The translations under genes and the position numbers were made by a program. DNA of 64,000 bases, from the NCBI GenBank assembly GCA_013400115.1, contig VXBP01002533.1, positions 248,001-312,000 on the forward strand, given 5' to 3'. This document shows positions 24,821 to 38,082 of this stretch, piece after piece. This DNA comes from Rhinopomastus cyanomelas (lineage: Eukaryota > Chordata > Aves > Bucerotiformes > Rhinopomastidae). Below the pieces are notes generated by a model. It ran no database searches. It had not been told where the DNA came from and saw only the letters and a list, made by a program, of their open reading frames with translations. How positions within the stretch are numbered: the first letter of the stretch is position 1; every line of letters starts with the position of its first letter.

Positions 24821-26815
24821 CTTAAAAGGAATCTAGTGTCTGGAAACAGGAGCTTTGGTCAAGAAGAGGAAGATACTCCAGAGCACAGGGATGCTTTGCG
24901 CTATTTTTGCATGTATGCTCCTGGGAAATCAATATTGTTCCTGTGATGTGGCCAGCCACATGTTACATAAAGGAACAAGTGTTATGAACTGTACCACAGG
25001 TAGGAGTTGGAAGATCTACTGGCAGTGGTGTACAGCATTGCCACGCAGAGCTGTATTGCAAAGGTAAGCTGCCGTGTTGACAGCGGATTCCTCACCCCCG
25101 GCTGCGTTGCCTGTATCCATTGCATGGGCTAGGTTAATGGAAAGCTTAAACAGAGCTGTTACAACCTCCACCCTTGTTGGTAGATGCTTTTGTTTTTCTG
25201 TCTTAGCTTGAAGCATCGTGTGTCTTTCAATGAAGCTACTTGACGGTTGACATTATCTGCTGTTACTTCTACTCCAGCTGCTAATTGTGTATTTACAATC
25301 CTTCCATCAAGAGGAAAAGAGAAACAGATTAGAAAAATTTTCAGTCTGTCAAGCAAGCCGTACGCATAATGAAACATCCACTCATTAAACATGGAGAACT
25401 TTTATAGCTTTAATAATAAGTGTTATAAAGGGCACAAAGGTATTATTAATTCTGAAGGAATGCAGAACTGGAAAAACAATAAGTCATTTTGACAGTTGCT
25501 ATGAAGACTATTACCAAATGTTGTGTTTACTTGACTGGGTTCAATTTATAAAACAAGACCCATAAAAAATATACAGCCTCATCAACTGAGATGCCCTGTT
25601 ACAAACAACAGCTAATGGAGCGAGGTTCTGATATATTGATTAATGATTGAGCTGAGAACGTGGATTTTATAAAATTAAGATAATTAGTAATGTGGGCTGC
25701 TGCTGTACATGACATGGAAAACGGTGGCAATGAATTACATTATAGAATGTTCAGAACTGTGAATGTGGGTTTTTTCCAAGTTAAAGAAGTGAAATAACTC
25801 AATGTGCCATTATCTTTGTAAGAGTAATACACAAAGGTGTGTTTATTATGCAAATACAGATATGGGAGCTTTTGTTCTCTTGCTGTAATCACCAATTAAA
25901 TTCCTTCATGCATTTCTCGTGGAAATTAAATTTGGGGGACAGGAGAAATTTTCTCCTGTGTTTGAGCGAGCTGGTTGCAATCCTGAACGTAATCACGCGA
26001 GCTGACAGTATGTACGATTATATATGATACCACTCTGCAGGAGACAGCTCCAATATTGTATCTGCACCCTTCCATTCATTATTGGCAAACATGTGCCTGG
26101 AACTCATTGCAATGTTACAATTGGCATTTTGAAATACTGTGATTTCTTTTTCTTGTAGTCAGGACTTGGATTCCCCACAGGATTTATGCACACTGCATTG
26201 CATTATTCAGTACATGCTCATGACTTCCACTAGTATTAGGAAAAGCTGTGTGTATACATCCAGAGCAGAATATATCCCGTGGTGGATTTCAGACAATATA
26301 ACATACAGTTACTTTAAAGCACGAGGTTAACAAAATAGGAACTGAAAGACAAGTAAGGGAGAACAAGCAATTTAAAAACCATTCACCCAGTAGGTTTGAT
26401 CCTGTTCCCAATCTATCCATAGTAAATCATGAGTTACTTTACACGAGTCAATGCAAGTTGGCATAAAGCTGGTAGGAAATCAAACCTGAGCCTGTTCTGC
26501 TTAAAAACCTGAAATATGTTCTTCATCTTAAAGCAGCTATTTCCCTGAGACCTGAAAATCAGCAGACACATTCAAACTGTTCATTACATCACCAAATACT
26601 CTTTGTAAGACTGTAGATGGGTTGTGGCACTAATCACACTGCGGTGGTGCGTGGCAGAGCTAACAGGGCGGACTAGTGCTTAGGCTACCATAACAGGGTT
26701 CCCAAGCTTGGTTTCCAGTTATGTCAAAAATATATCATCAAGTAGCTTTCTCTCTCGAAGGCTTTATCTCCATGAACTTAAAATGAAGACAATGATGCTG
26801 TTAACAGCTTTCATA
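24821..26815. other. Unique DNA with candidate conserved block (25556-25760)
   Basis: No gene is recognised. At 25637-25644 there is TGATTAAT, a perfect PBX-HOX composite motif, followed by a second TGATTGA. TAATTA lies at 25681-25686. The surrounding 200 bp is very AT-rich but has low repetition. A second similar block lies at about 25840-26060. These look like developmental enhancer sequence. This is inference from motifs only. Confidence 0.35.
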
Positions 26816-26890
26816 TCACAGAATCACAGAATGTTAGGGTTTGGAAGGGACCTTGAAAGATCATCTAGTCCAATCCCTCTGCCAGAGCAG
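26816..26890 (-). mobile_element. CR1 terminal fragment (75 bp)
   Basis: Minus strand: tail TCACAGAATCACAGAATG, then TTGGAAGGGACCTTGAAAG, ATCATCTAGTCCAATCCC and half of the 3' hairpin (CTCTGCCAGAGCAG). It is truncated at the hairpin. Confidence 0.93.
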
Positions 26891-27039
26891 ATATGACTGA
26901 CAAAGAGCAAAGGAAATTGTAATTGTAAATGGTGCTGCCCTCATCCAGAAAATAAACCTTTATCAGAGCCATTTCAAGGCCAGCTAATGCCCAGTAAGGG
27001 CAAAAGGCCACACAGACTTCTTTGGAGCAGAGATCCAAA

Positions 27040-27274
27040 CAAAAAGAAGGTAGATTTAGATCAGATCATAAGAAATTCCTCACTATGAGGGTGCTGAGAC
27101 ACTGGAACAGGTTGCCCAGGGAAGATGAGGATGTTGCATCACCGGAAGTATTCAAGGCCAGGTTGGATGGAGCTCCGACAACCCAGTCTGATGAGAGGTG
27201 TCCCTGCCTAGGGCAGAGGGATTGAAACTACATGATCTTTAATGTCCCTTCCAACCTAAACCATTCTATGATTA
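27040..27274 (+). mobile_element. Old CR1 fragment, different subfamily
   Basis: Plus-strand CR1 with the end of ORF2 (MRVLRHWNRLPRE at 27085 onward, FKARLD) and the 3' UTR type with GGTGTCCCTGCCTAGGGCAG, then CATGATCTTTAATGTCCC and CCATTCTATGATTA. It is more diverged than the dominant copies. The left edge is uncertain (27020-27050). Confidence 0.88.
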
Positions 27275-27360
27275 TATCTTCAGGACAAGTCACTGCACTC
27301 AGCCTGCACTGGGATGCTGAAAGGAGAAGAGTTGGGGAGGCCTCTTGAACCTAAAGGCTA

Positions 27361-27582
27361 TCACAAAATCACAGAACATCAGGGACTGAAAGAGACCTCA
27401 AAAGATCACCCAGTCCAATCCCCCTGCCAGAGCAGGATCACCTAGACCAAATCACACAGGAACACATCCAGGCAGGTTTTAAATGTCTCCAGAGAAGGAG
27501 ACTCCACAACCCCCCTGGGCAGCCCCTTCCAGTGCTCTTTCATCCTCACTGTGAAAAAGTTCCTTTTCATATTGATGTGGAA
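27361..27582 (-). mobile_element. CR1 3' fragment, dominant subfamily
   Basis: Minus-strand tail, 3' hairpin (CTGCCAGAGCAGG), 'acacaggaacacatccagg' and the inverted last ORF2 codons, ending within the block encoding MKRNFF. It is truncated at 27582. Confidence 0.94.
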
Positions 27583-28828
27583 TACTTTTGGCTTCCAGAT
27601 GCTTCCAGTAGATTGATGAATACGAATGGTGAGAAATTAAAGCAATAAAAGGCTACAAAGTGAAATCTAAAAGAAACCTTTGACTTTGTGCTCAGCACCT
27701 GTTAGAAAAGGTTATTGCTTTTACAAGCCAGAAAATGCTCATAACTATTTGTAAATAGTGTCAGATTTATGGAGCCAATTAAATATAAGGAAAAAATAAC
27801 CCTGGAAAAGGGTTTCAAAACCCGGTATGAGGCTTATTATGACATTTTAAAAACTTATAAAATGTTACTCTGCTTTAAAAAGATCTAAATTTACATCAGA
27901 CCTATTTTTCAAGTAAACAAAGGACAGTGAAGTTGAAAGGAAACATTTGGCTTCAAACAAAATGTTTATTTGGATCCAAAGTTGTGTTTCTGTTTCAGCC
28001 AGAGAAAAATACACTGTTGTTGTCATAGATTTCCCTGCAACATCATTTTTTAATTCCATTTTTGCCCAGTTTCTCATATTTTCTATAAAAAGAGCCCATG
28101 GGCTTTCCCACAGTGGATTGTAAGCTCTTCATTTTTTCATATTGTCTTTTTAAAATGTGGAATTCAGCGACTGGTTGTCCGTGTTAGTAGTATTGTTGTT
28201 GTAACTATTACTTAGGTGCTTTACAGTGTCACAAGGTCAGCTGCTCCTCTGGACACCTATTTAAATCAAACTCCCTCCACTTCAATCACATTTTCATTTT
28301 TGTATGTTAGGTAAAAATGAGTGGAAGCTAGCAACGTCGTTGAAAATTTTCATTAGCTCTTCTTGGAGTAAAATTTTCTTTGAGTTGCTGGGAAATTTCA
28401 GAAAATTATAAAAACCATAACAAAACTGTAAATATCAACTGCCAAGGAAAAGCCTGATGTTCATAAGAACTTTTACAGGTTGGGGTTTTTTTCTCCTTAT
28501 GTTAGCTGCCGTTGTCTCTCTCACCTTTTCCTTAATACCGTTGTTTCTTCCTTCTCTTTTCTTGAAGCTCTGCATCAGAAAGGTCCATCTGCAATTTAGA
28601 TTTATTGGGACAGAGGTAATGAAGAATAGGAGCAACTTTTCACTGTCAAATTTGTACAAAGGAGGCAGTGCAAGCGAAAGCCAGGTTCTGCCCATTTACC
28701 TCTTACTCTCTTTTCTCTCCATTCACTTCCCCTCTTTCAGCCCTTTGCATCCCTCTTCCTTACCTTCCTTCATACTTTCTTCCCCCTCCATCCCTACTTC
28801 TAGTTTTTCTACTTCTTACCCAAGGATC
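27583..28828. other. Unique DNA with a pyrimidine-rich stretch
   Basis: No gene is recognised. Positions about 28700-28815 are strongly C/T-rich on the plus strand. This composition, plus read-through into the following CR1, produces the 162-codon frame at 28457-28945. Its last 25 or so residues are CR1 3' UTR, so it is not a gene. Confidence 0.5.
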
Positions 28829-28910
28829 GGTGATCCTGCTGTGGCAGGGGGATTGGACTGGATGATCTTTCAAGGTCCCTTCCAATCCGTAATGTTCTGT
28901 GATTCTGTGA
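28829..28910 (+). mobile_element. CR1 terminal fragment starting at the 3' hairpin
   Basis: Plus strand, beginning exactly at GGTGATCCTGCTGTGGCAGG. It then has GGATTGGACTGGATGATC, TTCCAATCCGTAATG and two ATTCTGTG-type tail units. The 5' truncation point coincides with the base of the conserved CR1 hairpin, as at 34009. Confidence 0.94.
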
Positions 28911-29482
28911 TCTACTCAGCCACAGAAGTCATGACTCCAGTGTGAGAAAGTGAAAGTGAGAGACCATTGCAACAAGCAAGATGATAGATGATTTTCAATG
29001 GGGTTTGTTTTTTACCTGAAATGTTTTAATATTTTCAGCTGAAAAATGTTCCAGTCCTTTCTATAGGTTAACAAATAACCCCTGAAGTGTTGGTGTTGGT
29101 GGTGGATATTACTATTGTTACAGAAGCCAGCCAGAGGGAGGAAATGACCTTTAAAATGAGAGGAAAATTCACATTCATTTCTGACTCTTCCCTGCTTTCC
29201 ATTTGCTCTGCGTTTTCTCATTTTCTTCTCCTTGGTTTTACACCCTTCCCTTCTGCCAGTGCTCACACATTTTTATGTTTTTTGGTAGTTAATAAATGTA
29301 AAGCTTGTAATACACTTGGAATGCACTTTATTAATCTAATTAGAATGCAGAGTGTAAGAGTGAAAGTGAGATGCTCTGTATCATCTCATCCAGAGAGCCA
29401 CGGGTGAAATTAAAAGCAAGAGAAATAGTGTGGGAAATATAATTACCTGCCTGTAATCCCACCAGCACATGGACCCACATCA
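28911..29482. other. Unique spacer
   Basis: About 570 bp. Nothing is recognised except fortuitous frames. Confidence 0.4.
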
Positions 29483-29928
29483 GTCCAGTGCAGCCACGAA
29501 GATGATGAACGGGGTGGAGCATGTCCCTTATGAGGAAAGGCTGAGGGAGCTGGGTCTTTTCAGCTTGGAGAAGAGGACACTGAGGGGTGACCTCATTAAT
29601 GTCTATAAATATGCGAAGGATGGATGTCAGCAGGATGGAGCCAGGCTCTGGTGAATGTCATCTAGTGATAGGACAAGGGGCAACAGGTGTCAGCTAGAAC
29701 ATAAGAGGTTCCACATCAATATGAAAAGGAACTTCTTCCCAGTGAGGGTGACAGAGCACTGGAAGGGGCTGCTCAGGAGAGTTGTGGAGTCTCCTCTGGA
29801 GATGTTTAACACCCACCTGGTTATGTTCCTGTGCAACTTGGTCTAGGTGATCCTGCTGTGGCAGGGGGGGTGGACTAGGGGATCTTTTTAGGGCCCTTCC
29901 AATCCCTAATGTTCTTTGTTTCTGTGAT
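29483..29928 (+). mobile_element. CR1 LINE fragment: ORF2 C-terminus, 3' UTR and tail
   Basis: Plus strand, dominant subfamily. The frame 29469-29846 is continuous except for one TGA at 29652-29654, where relatives have an open codon. Blocks include VPYEERLRELGLFSLEK, GDLINVYKYAKDG, DRTRGNRCQLEHKRFHI and VTEHWKGLLRR, ending FLCNLV. The 3' hairpin and a mutated tail follow. The near-intact frame suggests a relatively recent insertion. Confidence 0.95.
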
Positions 29929-32900
29929 TTCAATCCCCATGCCAAGTTCATACTTTGGGAAGAACCATTTACACCTACAAGCTCCATGTGCACTGCAGCA
30001 CCACAAAAGTGTAGACGGGCTGTATGATGGTATCTGTGCTGCAAACCAAATCAAGAAGTGCTGAAGTCTCTCTCGTACACACACTTGTTCAGGAACAGAA
30101 TCTGCAGGATGGATTCTTTGAAAAAAGAGTCAGACATATGCTCCCTCCTCTGCTAAGTGCCCTGAGAAACAAAGCTTCAGATGTCAGCAGAAAGTTAATA
30201 TATAGAGCTGGGAAACCTTAGAGGGAGGTTGTAGAACAAATTCCTTGAGGAGTTTGACCTTATATGAGCTTCTATAATGTTGCTGGAGGAAAATGATGAA
30301 AAAAAACCCAAAACAAAGCAAAGACAGTGAAAGAACTAATAACTGTCCAAAAGGAAGGAGGAAAATCAATATGCTAGATTTATTTAGTGGTTTTGCTTCA
30401 AATAGGTTTCAGGACAGGGAATCTGTGCTTTATCTTTAGAGCTCTTCATATGAACAAAACAGAATGAGACTTCGAGAATTATTTGCTTTTTTATTCTTCT
30501 AATGATGCAGTGAAGTACTTGACTGTCTTTGTCCTTCACAGTTTCTGGTCCAAAACTCACTTACTTACTGCACGAAGACAAGCAGTGACTATGACTTGAA
30601 ACTAAGAACACAACACACATTGTTTGAAAAGTTTGTTTTCTGGGTTTCTTCATTTGTCTCGTGTGTTGGTGCTTCCACGGCCATAGGAATTTGGGAACTT
30701 CACACTCCATAGCTGTTGCTCAAAGGGATTTAATGAAAGGACAAAGCCTATCTTCACAACCTTGCTTGTAAGCAGGACTTTTCTTAAAACTGAAGTCTTG
30801 GTTCTTCAGATGTGACTCTTTCGTGGGTCCTGCTTTGCACTTGGTGTAGTTTGACATCAAATAGACCAGGTTTAGCCGGAGTTGATCACACAAGTCTAAA
30901 TAATGTCCTCTTCCCTGCAATTTTCTTTGGTTCCATGCAGATGCTCTGTGTGTGCTCTGAAATCTTTACAGTCAGATTTGTATTTTGTTTGTTTCTTGTC
31001 AGGAATTTATCGAGTCAGACTGTTTTCTTCCCTGAAATGTATTTGTCCTGTAGATGAAAGGACGCAGGGAGAGGAGGAGCTGGCTGGCATATTCTGAACT
31101 GCTATATATTGCAGAACAGGCTTCCAGTTGTCAGCGTCTGCACCCTGTAGAAGTATGGTTTCAATTTTACTTTTGAAATCTGAGTCGAGCAGTGTTGCCA
31201 ACACATATTTTTCCCTGTCAAAACATTTCACTTATTCCTGAGTCTGTAGACAGCTTTTAGGTTACATCTTTTCCCCAATCTTATTGAAACAGGATCTTCA
31301 TTTCTTTTGAAATCATTTTTCATTAGTGTGGGAGCAAAAAAGTAGATACTAGAGCTGATAAGTGGCAGCACCTGGCTTAAAGATGTTCCATCAGCTCTTA
31401 GTTTCTGTGTGATCACTTCTGATAATTGGAGGGTGAAAACCAAAGCAGCAGTCACATTCAAATCAGGGTAGGTGAAGACATTATTTTCCTCCCTCCTCCA
31501 TGCCTGTGCGCCCTCTCATTCCTCTGAGCTGATAGAACACGCGAAAAAACAGACTCAAGGGTTCACACGCTGCTTCAACAAAGGATTTTTTAACTAATTT
31601 GGTCATGATGAGGACTGGCTTGCGGATTAATTAGACTTAAATTAGCTTAAAAGATACATATTGGGTTTGTGTTTGCAAATGACTCGTAAGCTTATTCCTC
31701 TGTGTTTGTCTCAATTATTTTTGAACGCATGTACTCATTTCAGTCTACAGGGCTCATGCAAATGATTCCTCTGGATATTCTCTGTTCACTAGCTATTCAT
31801 GGCATGCAGCACAGTCACACGACGCACGTTGTACGATTGCTGCTTCCTAACTGGGTGCCTGGCAAGACACTGAGCAATAATTGGACACTAGAATGTGATA
31901 TCAGCCCTCCCACCAAAAAACATCAGAATAGAAACTGTTTATGTTTGAATGACTATGTGTTCTGGGAACATACTTTGTATTTGAGAATTTTAAATCCTTA
32001 GCAGCAAATAACAACTCCCTTGGTAACTACGAAACAGGATATCCTGCATTAGAGTGCAAAGACATGCGACTCACTGCTTGTATTGTTTGCTGGCTGTATT
32101 TACCGATCCCTTTGTGGTTCTGGAGAAGCCTCCCATAGTTCACATACCAAAGTCCCCAACACTCTGATCTTCATCATTTGCCTAACATGAGGCTGTAAAG
32201 GAAGATGACACACTCTTCAGCTTTTGTTTCCAGACCAGTTCTCTGACAAGACGAGGCTCAGCAGCTGTACTGTTTGCAAGTTGATGCATCAGCAACAGAT
32301 TAACAAGCCAATGGAAAACGTGGGTGACAAGAGAGCCTGAGAGCTCACGTAGACCTTCTTCTGTTTCCAAGCTATGATCAGCTCTTCCATAAACATTCCT
32401 CATCCACCTGAATCAGCCTCTGACTTCAAGACTTTCTGGGGTGATGGTTTTTCCCAAGCAATCTGTCTCAGTGGTCCTTTCTCAGTAGCATTGAGTGATT
32501 TCATACTACGTAGCCTTAGCCCCCTTGCTGCAGTTCCAGCCTAGTGCCTTCTGTCCTGTCCAACCAACATCTGACCCTACATTTTATTGTTCTTCTTTGC
32601 TCTTCATCCTTTTGACATCAGATATCACAGCTACCCCCAGGGCTCCCTTTTTTATTCAGGTTTCAGTACCTGTTGAGTGATTCTTCGGAGGTTGTGTTGT
32701 AAAGACTCTGATCCTTCTTTTTCCTCTTCTCTGGAGTTTCTTCAAACATTCCATAATTACCTGGAGGTGGAGAAAGTATGTTAGATTGTCTTACAGACAG
32801 TATTCCTCCTTATTCAACCTATTATGTTATTTTTCTTAATAATAAATCAGTGTTTATGAGCCAGTGATAACCTATAGGTCTTTGTTTCCTACCTAGTTAG

Positions 32901-34008
32901 CTGGTCTTAACTTGTCTTTGGACAGCTGATTGTTCTCTCCTCAATGTAGCACTTTGCACCAGTCCCTGCTGAATGTTTAGTGACCTCACTCTACTAATTT
33001 TTGAACCTGTTGGCCAGTCTCAGCTCAACAGTCTTCATCTGGCAGAGCTCAGTGATGCACAGCAATTTCCTACTCGTTTGGCGAAAATACTCAGCTAGAG
33101 GGGGCAGAACATACTCGTGGAGAGGAAGGTTATGGTGAGAACGTGGTGCTTCTTAGATGCTAGTGATCTCATACAACATGTCTCAACTTCATAGAAATAT
33201 TTAATAGATCTGTAAAATTATTCTCTCCTCATGCTCTCATTTCAGATATCTTACTTTGAGGTGTCTTGTTGTACCTCCCTCAGCCACAAGAGAACCTACC
33301 CCAGAGCTTCATGATCTGTTATGTTAGATAAACTACTGGGTCTTTCTTTGGGAGTTACAGACTCCTGTAATTAAACTCAGAGGTCTTGCATTCAGTAGTT
33401 GTGGTTAATGATTCAGCCAGAGACCGTGGGCTGCAAAATGGTCACCAGTCCAGGAGACACCTGGTCAGAGCAAACTGTGTTTTGTGATGTCTGACACCTT
33501 TAAAGGGGGCTTGTGAGCGCATGGTGTTATAGACTACACGTTGATCAATGGTAGCAAAGAGCTAAAGCCTCGGTGGCATCCATTTCACATCTTAGAGGCA
33601 GGATAAAGACAAGAAAAGCATCAGCTGAAATATAAAGTGAACTGGTAAATAGAGACAGAGCACAACCATTATTTCCATTAGTTATTAAACCACAGCAGAG
33701 CTACATGCAAAAGCGAAGAAATTCAAACCATACAAGTCAAATATCGTAGACTTTGGTGGTGACAGTTGTCTGAGGAGTATGTAATCAATTCAACTGCCTT
33801 TTCATCATTTCTACTGAGTTTAATAAAAAGTTATATAGGATTACGGAAAGAAAGAATATGAAAATATTTTCCCCCTGTTGAAAGGATATTGCATTTTATT
33901 TCTTGGGATGCTGAAGGTTTTTATTGAAAAACAAATACTGAAATCAGAAGGTAGCATACTGGGGGATGGTAGCTTTTTAGGATATGCAGAAAAACAGGGC
34001 GGTCCGCG
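29929..34008. other. Unique DNA, includes the source-like copy of an 89-bp insert and a candidate conserved block
   Basis: About 4 kb without CR1. Positions 30703-30791 match the foreign insert inside the CR1 at 40185-40273. The 31500-31900 block carries TAATTA (31628-31633) and a perfect POU octamer ATGCAAAT (31756-31763), with several retained CpGs, and looks like a candidate enhancer. No exon is recognised. Confidence 0.4.
30703..30791 (+). repeat. Copy A of an 89-bp intra-window duplication
   Basis: 89 bp that align without gaps to 40185-40273 in the same orientation, with 7 mismatches by direct comparison. This copy sits in unique DNA with no CR1 on either side, so it is the more likely ancestral position. 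No poly(A), tail repeat or target duplication borders it. Confidence 0.9.
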
Positions 34009-34090
34009 AGGTGATCCTGTCTGGCAGGGGGATTGGACTAGATGATCTTTCGAGGTCCCTTCCAATCCCTAATGATCTGTGATTGTGTGA
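34009..34090 (+). mobile_element. CR1 terminal fragment starting at the 3' hairpin
   Basis: Plus strand: AGGTGATCCTGTCTGGCAGG (one base lost from the hairpin loop), GGATTGGACTAGATGATC, TTCCAATCCCTAATG and a short tail. The 5' end coincides with that of the 28829 copy. Confidence 0.94.
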
Positions 34091-36614
34091 ATTACAGACC
34101 AGCCAAGATTACTTTGCACCGGAATAAAGATTGATGATGAGTTTCTGGCTGTTTCTTATTCTTGATTGTCTAAGTAAAAACATACAAGCCAACTGCAGTA
34201 AAATAAAACTGAAGGAAAAATTGACTGACATGAGATAGGAAGTTGAAATGTATGATTTGGGCATTGTAGGTCTCTTTCTTCTACTTGAAATAAGAAGTTT
34301 AATCCTGTGAGAATGTATAGGAAACAGAAGTTAGCTGGCTGGAAGTTTTCTCCTCCACTTTTCTTTGTTTTCCTTCAGAAAGATCCATTTTTGATTAAAT
34401 GGGGTTTTTTTGATTGGGTTTTTTTTTTTTTTTGGAAAGTGCCTGCCTTCATTTAAAATGTGACTTCCTTTTCTCCAAGAACAGGAAATCAGAACTCTCC
34501 TCTTTTCTAGCACCACAATGAAGCAAGGACTATGATTCTGTTTAGGTCTTTTGCTGAAGAGGCAAAGCACCAAGCCAAGCTTCGCAGCTACCACCCTAGT
34601 TTAACCTGTATTTTTCATCTGAGGTAAGTAGTCAAGCTTTAAAAACAAATCCCGGGTGACTTGATAACAATACAAACAGGACGCACGATAGGACTTGAGT
34701 CCAAAGAGAAGAGAACAGATGAAAGAGAAAACAAAAGTAACAGAAAGAGATATTGGTAAAGGTAAAACCAATTAACTTGCTGTCTGAAGTGATGGAAATA
34801 TGAAAGAAAGAAAAGATGGGAACAATATCAGCAATACTGTGACTAAATAGCTATTTTATTTTCTCTGCTGTCTATGATCAAAAAGGAGTCCAAGCAATAT
34901 CTCCTCTAAACTCCTCTTCCAGTACAATATCAGCTCCCTGTGGTTTCTTTGTCTTAGAAAGCTTCCAGTGATGAGTGCTCACTAATTGTGCTTCATTCCA
35001 ATGCATCATTACCTTTGGTAATGCCTAATTCAAAACACTTTCTAGTGTAATGGCCCCTCTACCTTGTGTTAGAAAAGCATATTCTGTCCTTTTTTATATA
35101 TATTGCAGATTTTTTTTCTTGGCTCCTCATATTTTTTTCTGTTTTTGCTTTTACTGGGAGTTTCTTGTGGGTATTTTCTTTGCTTTTCAGGATATTCACA
35201 ACCTAAGGTTTATGCTGTGAGTTACCTTTATGTTACTATTTGTACATAGCTGGTAGATTTAAGGAGAGGAGATGAACAAATCCAACATAATCAGAACACT
35301 TTTGGTTGCCCAGGGGCTGGAGACATGCCAGGACAATGCCTTTTATTGAAGAACAGTGATATCAAATGTATCGCTTCTTTTGAACTGAGTGTCATGTAGA
35401 ATTTGCCGGAATGGAAACCACATGTTTATAAAAATTTAAAGCACAGAGGTGGCTGCACCAACATTAGACTCACATCTGGAAGCAGCCATCTCTCTCACAG
35501 AGATGGCTTCATAAATCTTTTGTAGGGGCACCCTTCTAAAACCCATTTTGCCCAGGCTGAAGTACAGGGAGATGCAGTGAACAACGTACAGGCAACGGAG
35601 GGACAATCTTCAAGTCTTTGTCAGTGCACTCTACTTGTCCTGCACTGTGCAAGCTAACGCCGAGAGCTTCCCAGATGAAACTGTAAAAACTCCCTCACAC
35701 TGCAAACTTCTCGCGCCAAAGCACTTACTCCTGTGCGCATTCAAAATGTTCCCTTCCTTACCAGCTTTTAGTATTTTTAACACCTGACAGACCTTCAAAG
35801 CCAGAAGAGCTGTGAGACTATGAGCAGGACTCTTCAGACATCATCTGCAGAACCGGTAACCACACCCTGACTTCACCAGCTTTACTCCTGGTGGCACAGA
35901 AAGTACAAGCACTGTGGCTTGACATTGGTGCTCCGAGGGGGTCTGGATAAATGCAGGGAGCAACAGTCCTGTTACACATCTAGCATGGAAGGGTGTTTCA
36001 TACCTGTGGCTACCAGAATAGGAAATTCTTTAATGTCCAGGCTGAAACTGAGTTAGGATTTCCTGATATTTACTAGAGGGTTCTCTGGGCCTTTGATTTG
36101 GAAAACAGGGCTTGGGTATGTGAGACAAGGAGCAGAGAACACGTTAGGTATTTCTTTTCTTGTTTGCTTTGCTAAAGAGATTCCTGGTGGATTCCTCTTG
36201 CCAAGGATTCAGGAGGAAACAAATGCCATATGGGTTTGAGGTCTCTAGAAGAGACATGGGTATGTCCTATACAGCAGAAATTCTGCAATATGGAAGAGGT
36301 CCATACTTTTCTAAAGGGTGCTGACAAAGTTGAAGTGCTAAGCAGCAGTCCAGGAGAAGCTTAGCCATGCCCTTGACTGAGTGTCCCTCAGCAACGTACA
36401 GATCCCTCTCATTAAGCGATTGAGAAGCTCCACTACCGAGGACGTTTCAGCCTCAGAGCGAGAATCCAAAGGAAGCAGGTTCCAACAGTGTCACGCTGCT
36501 CTCCACAGGGTTGGAGGCAGCTCTCTGAGTAGCAAAAGGGCTTTAGCCTCTCTGCTTTCTCAGCTGCTGGAGTCAGCTTGCTGCCAAAAGGATTAGTTAG
36601 CAGTTGAGAAATGG

Positions 36615-36646
36615 CACACACACACGCACACACACATACACACACA
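36615..36646. repeat. (CA)n microsatellite
   Basis: Sixteen dinucleotide units with two interruptions (one G, one T). The V/C-rich frame on the minus strand here is compositional. Confidence 0.95.
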
Positions 36647-38082
36647 AAAGTCATGCACTCCTTCCAAACAGGTGCACTCTGCCCACAGCAGAGAGAAAGA
36701 CACATGAGAAGAAGCATTTGCACAGGGAGGCATTAGAATGAAAAAAGGCCCGAGCTGCAGAGACTGAAATATCTTTGCAAAATGGCAGGCAGCCAGGAGC
36801 CGGGGCGGGGGGGCGGCTGCTTTTCCTTATTTTTCACTTTTTTTTAATTGAAGACACTTGATTCTGATTTCAGTTATGTGGTTACATATTGATGCCTGAA
36901 ACGTGAAATCAGCTGTTATTGAGGAGCTGATTTAACAAGCAAGGCAGGGCTATCTGCCAGCACAGCCAAGTTCAGGAATCAGTCGTGGGGTTTGTGCCAG
37001 AAGAGTCGGCAACCAAGAAACCACAACTAAACACAGCCACGTCAGCCAGTCTGTGGTGCTGAAAACCCGAGCCATATTAGAAACACTTCTTCAAGATATA
37101 AAGGGAATTTTCATGTGTCCTCTAAAGCATTTTATTTCGTTCGAGGGAACACGCTGTGTTTCTCTATGTAAATGCTGCAATGCCTTTGAGTGATGCCTCC
37201 CTTCCTGCCCTTCTGTGCAGCCGCACTCTTTGTGCCTGCACAACTCTCAGCCAACGTAGAGGTACAAGTGCAGGAACAAGCAGATAGTTCTGTCACAGGG
37301 TCTGCCCTTTGTTAGAATGCCCATGAGCGTGCAGGGTACACACGCAGCCATCTGTACCTTTCCTTGAAGTGCTTATCTGTGCGATCCTTCAAAAAATTAA
37401 GCCTATTCTTCGAGTTACACAGATACATGTTTTTCACTCCCATGTAATTTGTGTTTAGAAAATGAAAGCTGTTATTTTCAGTGCCTGTCTCTCAAACAAT
37501 TTAACATTTTCAAAGAAAATATATCCTTTATAAGTGAATCCAAGATCCCTCTAACTAAATATGTTTCATTTTTCTCACATCTTGAGAATTTTATTCTGCT
37601 TCCTCATTGACAAGCATAATGGAAAAAGTGGCACAGCAAGAGCTCTGCTTATTATTTGCTTTGATAGACATAACCGGGAGGAGATGTTCTGAGCTCCAAG
37701 TATCTCAGGTAGCCATTTTAAAAGGCAATATTTGCAGAGTGGCTCTCTGAGCTAGAGCAAAGACAATTCAAAACTCCTGTCTGATAGCACTCGTTCCAGT
37801 TCATTTTGCAGAGACTTTGTGTGGTAATGCACAATAAGAAGTGCGGCACACTCGCCGTGTTTAGGTTAGAGAGTCTGTGGCTGTTCTCATTGTCTACAGT
37901 GTCAAATTCCTCATGTTTTTTGACAACGTGTGAAGATCTCCCTTTCAGGAATTCAAAATGGCCAAACATTTAGATTGATGGATTAACCCCCCCAATAAAG
38001 CAGCTTCAATAGTTTTAAAATATGAATATTTAAATGAAATTGTAGGATCTAAGAATAATCTGTTATAAAATTGTTAATGATT

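Noticed and set aside
28457..28945. 162-codon plus frame with hydrophobic start
   Set aside because: It runs through a pyrimidine-rich tract and ends in translated CR1 3' UTR.
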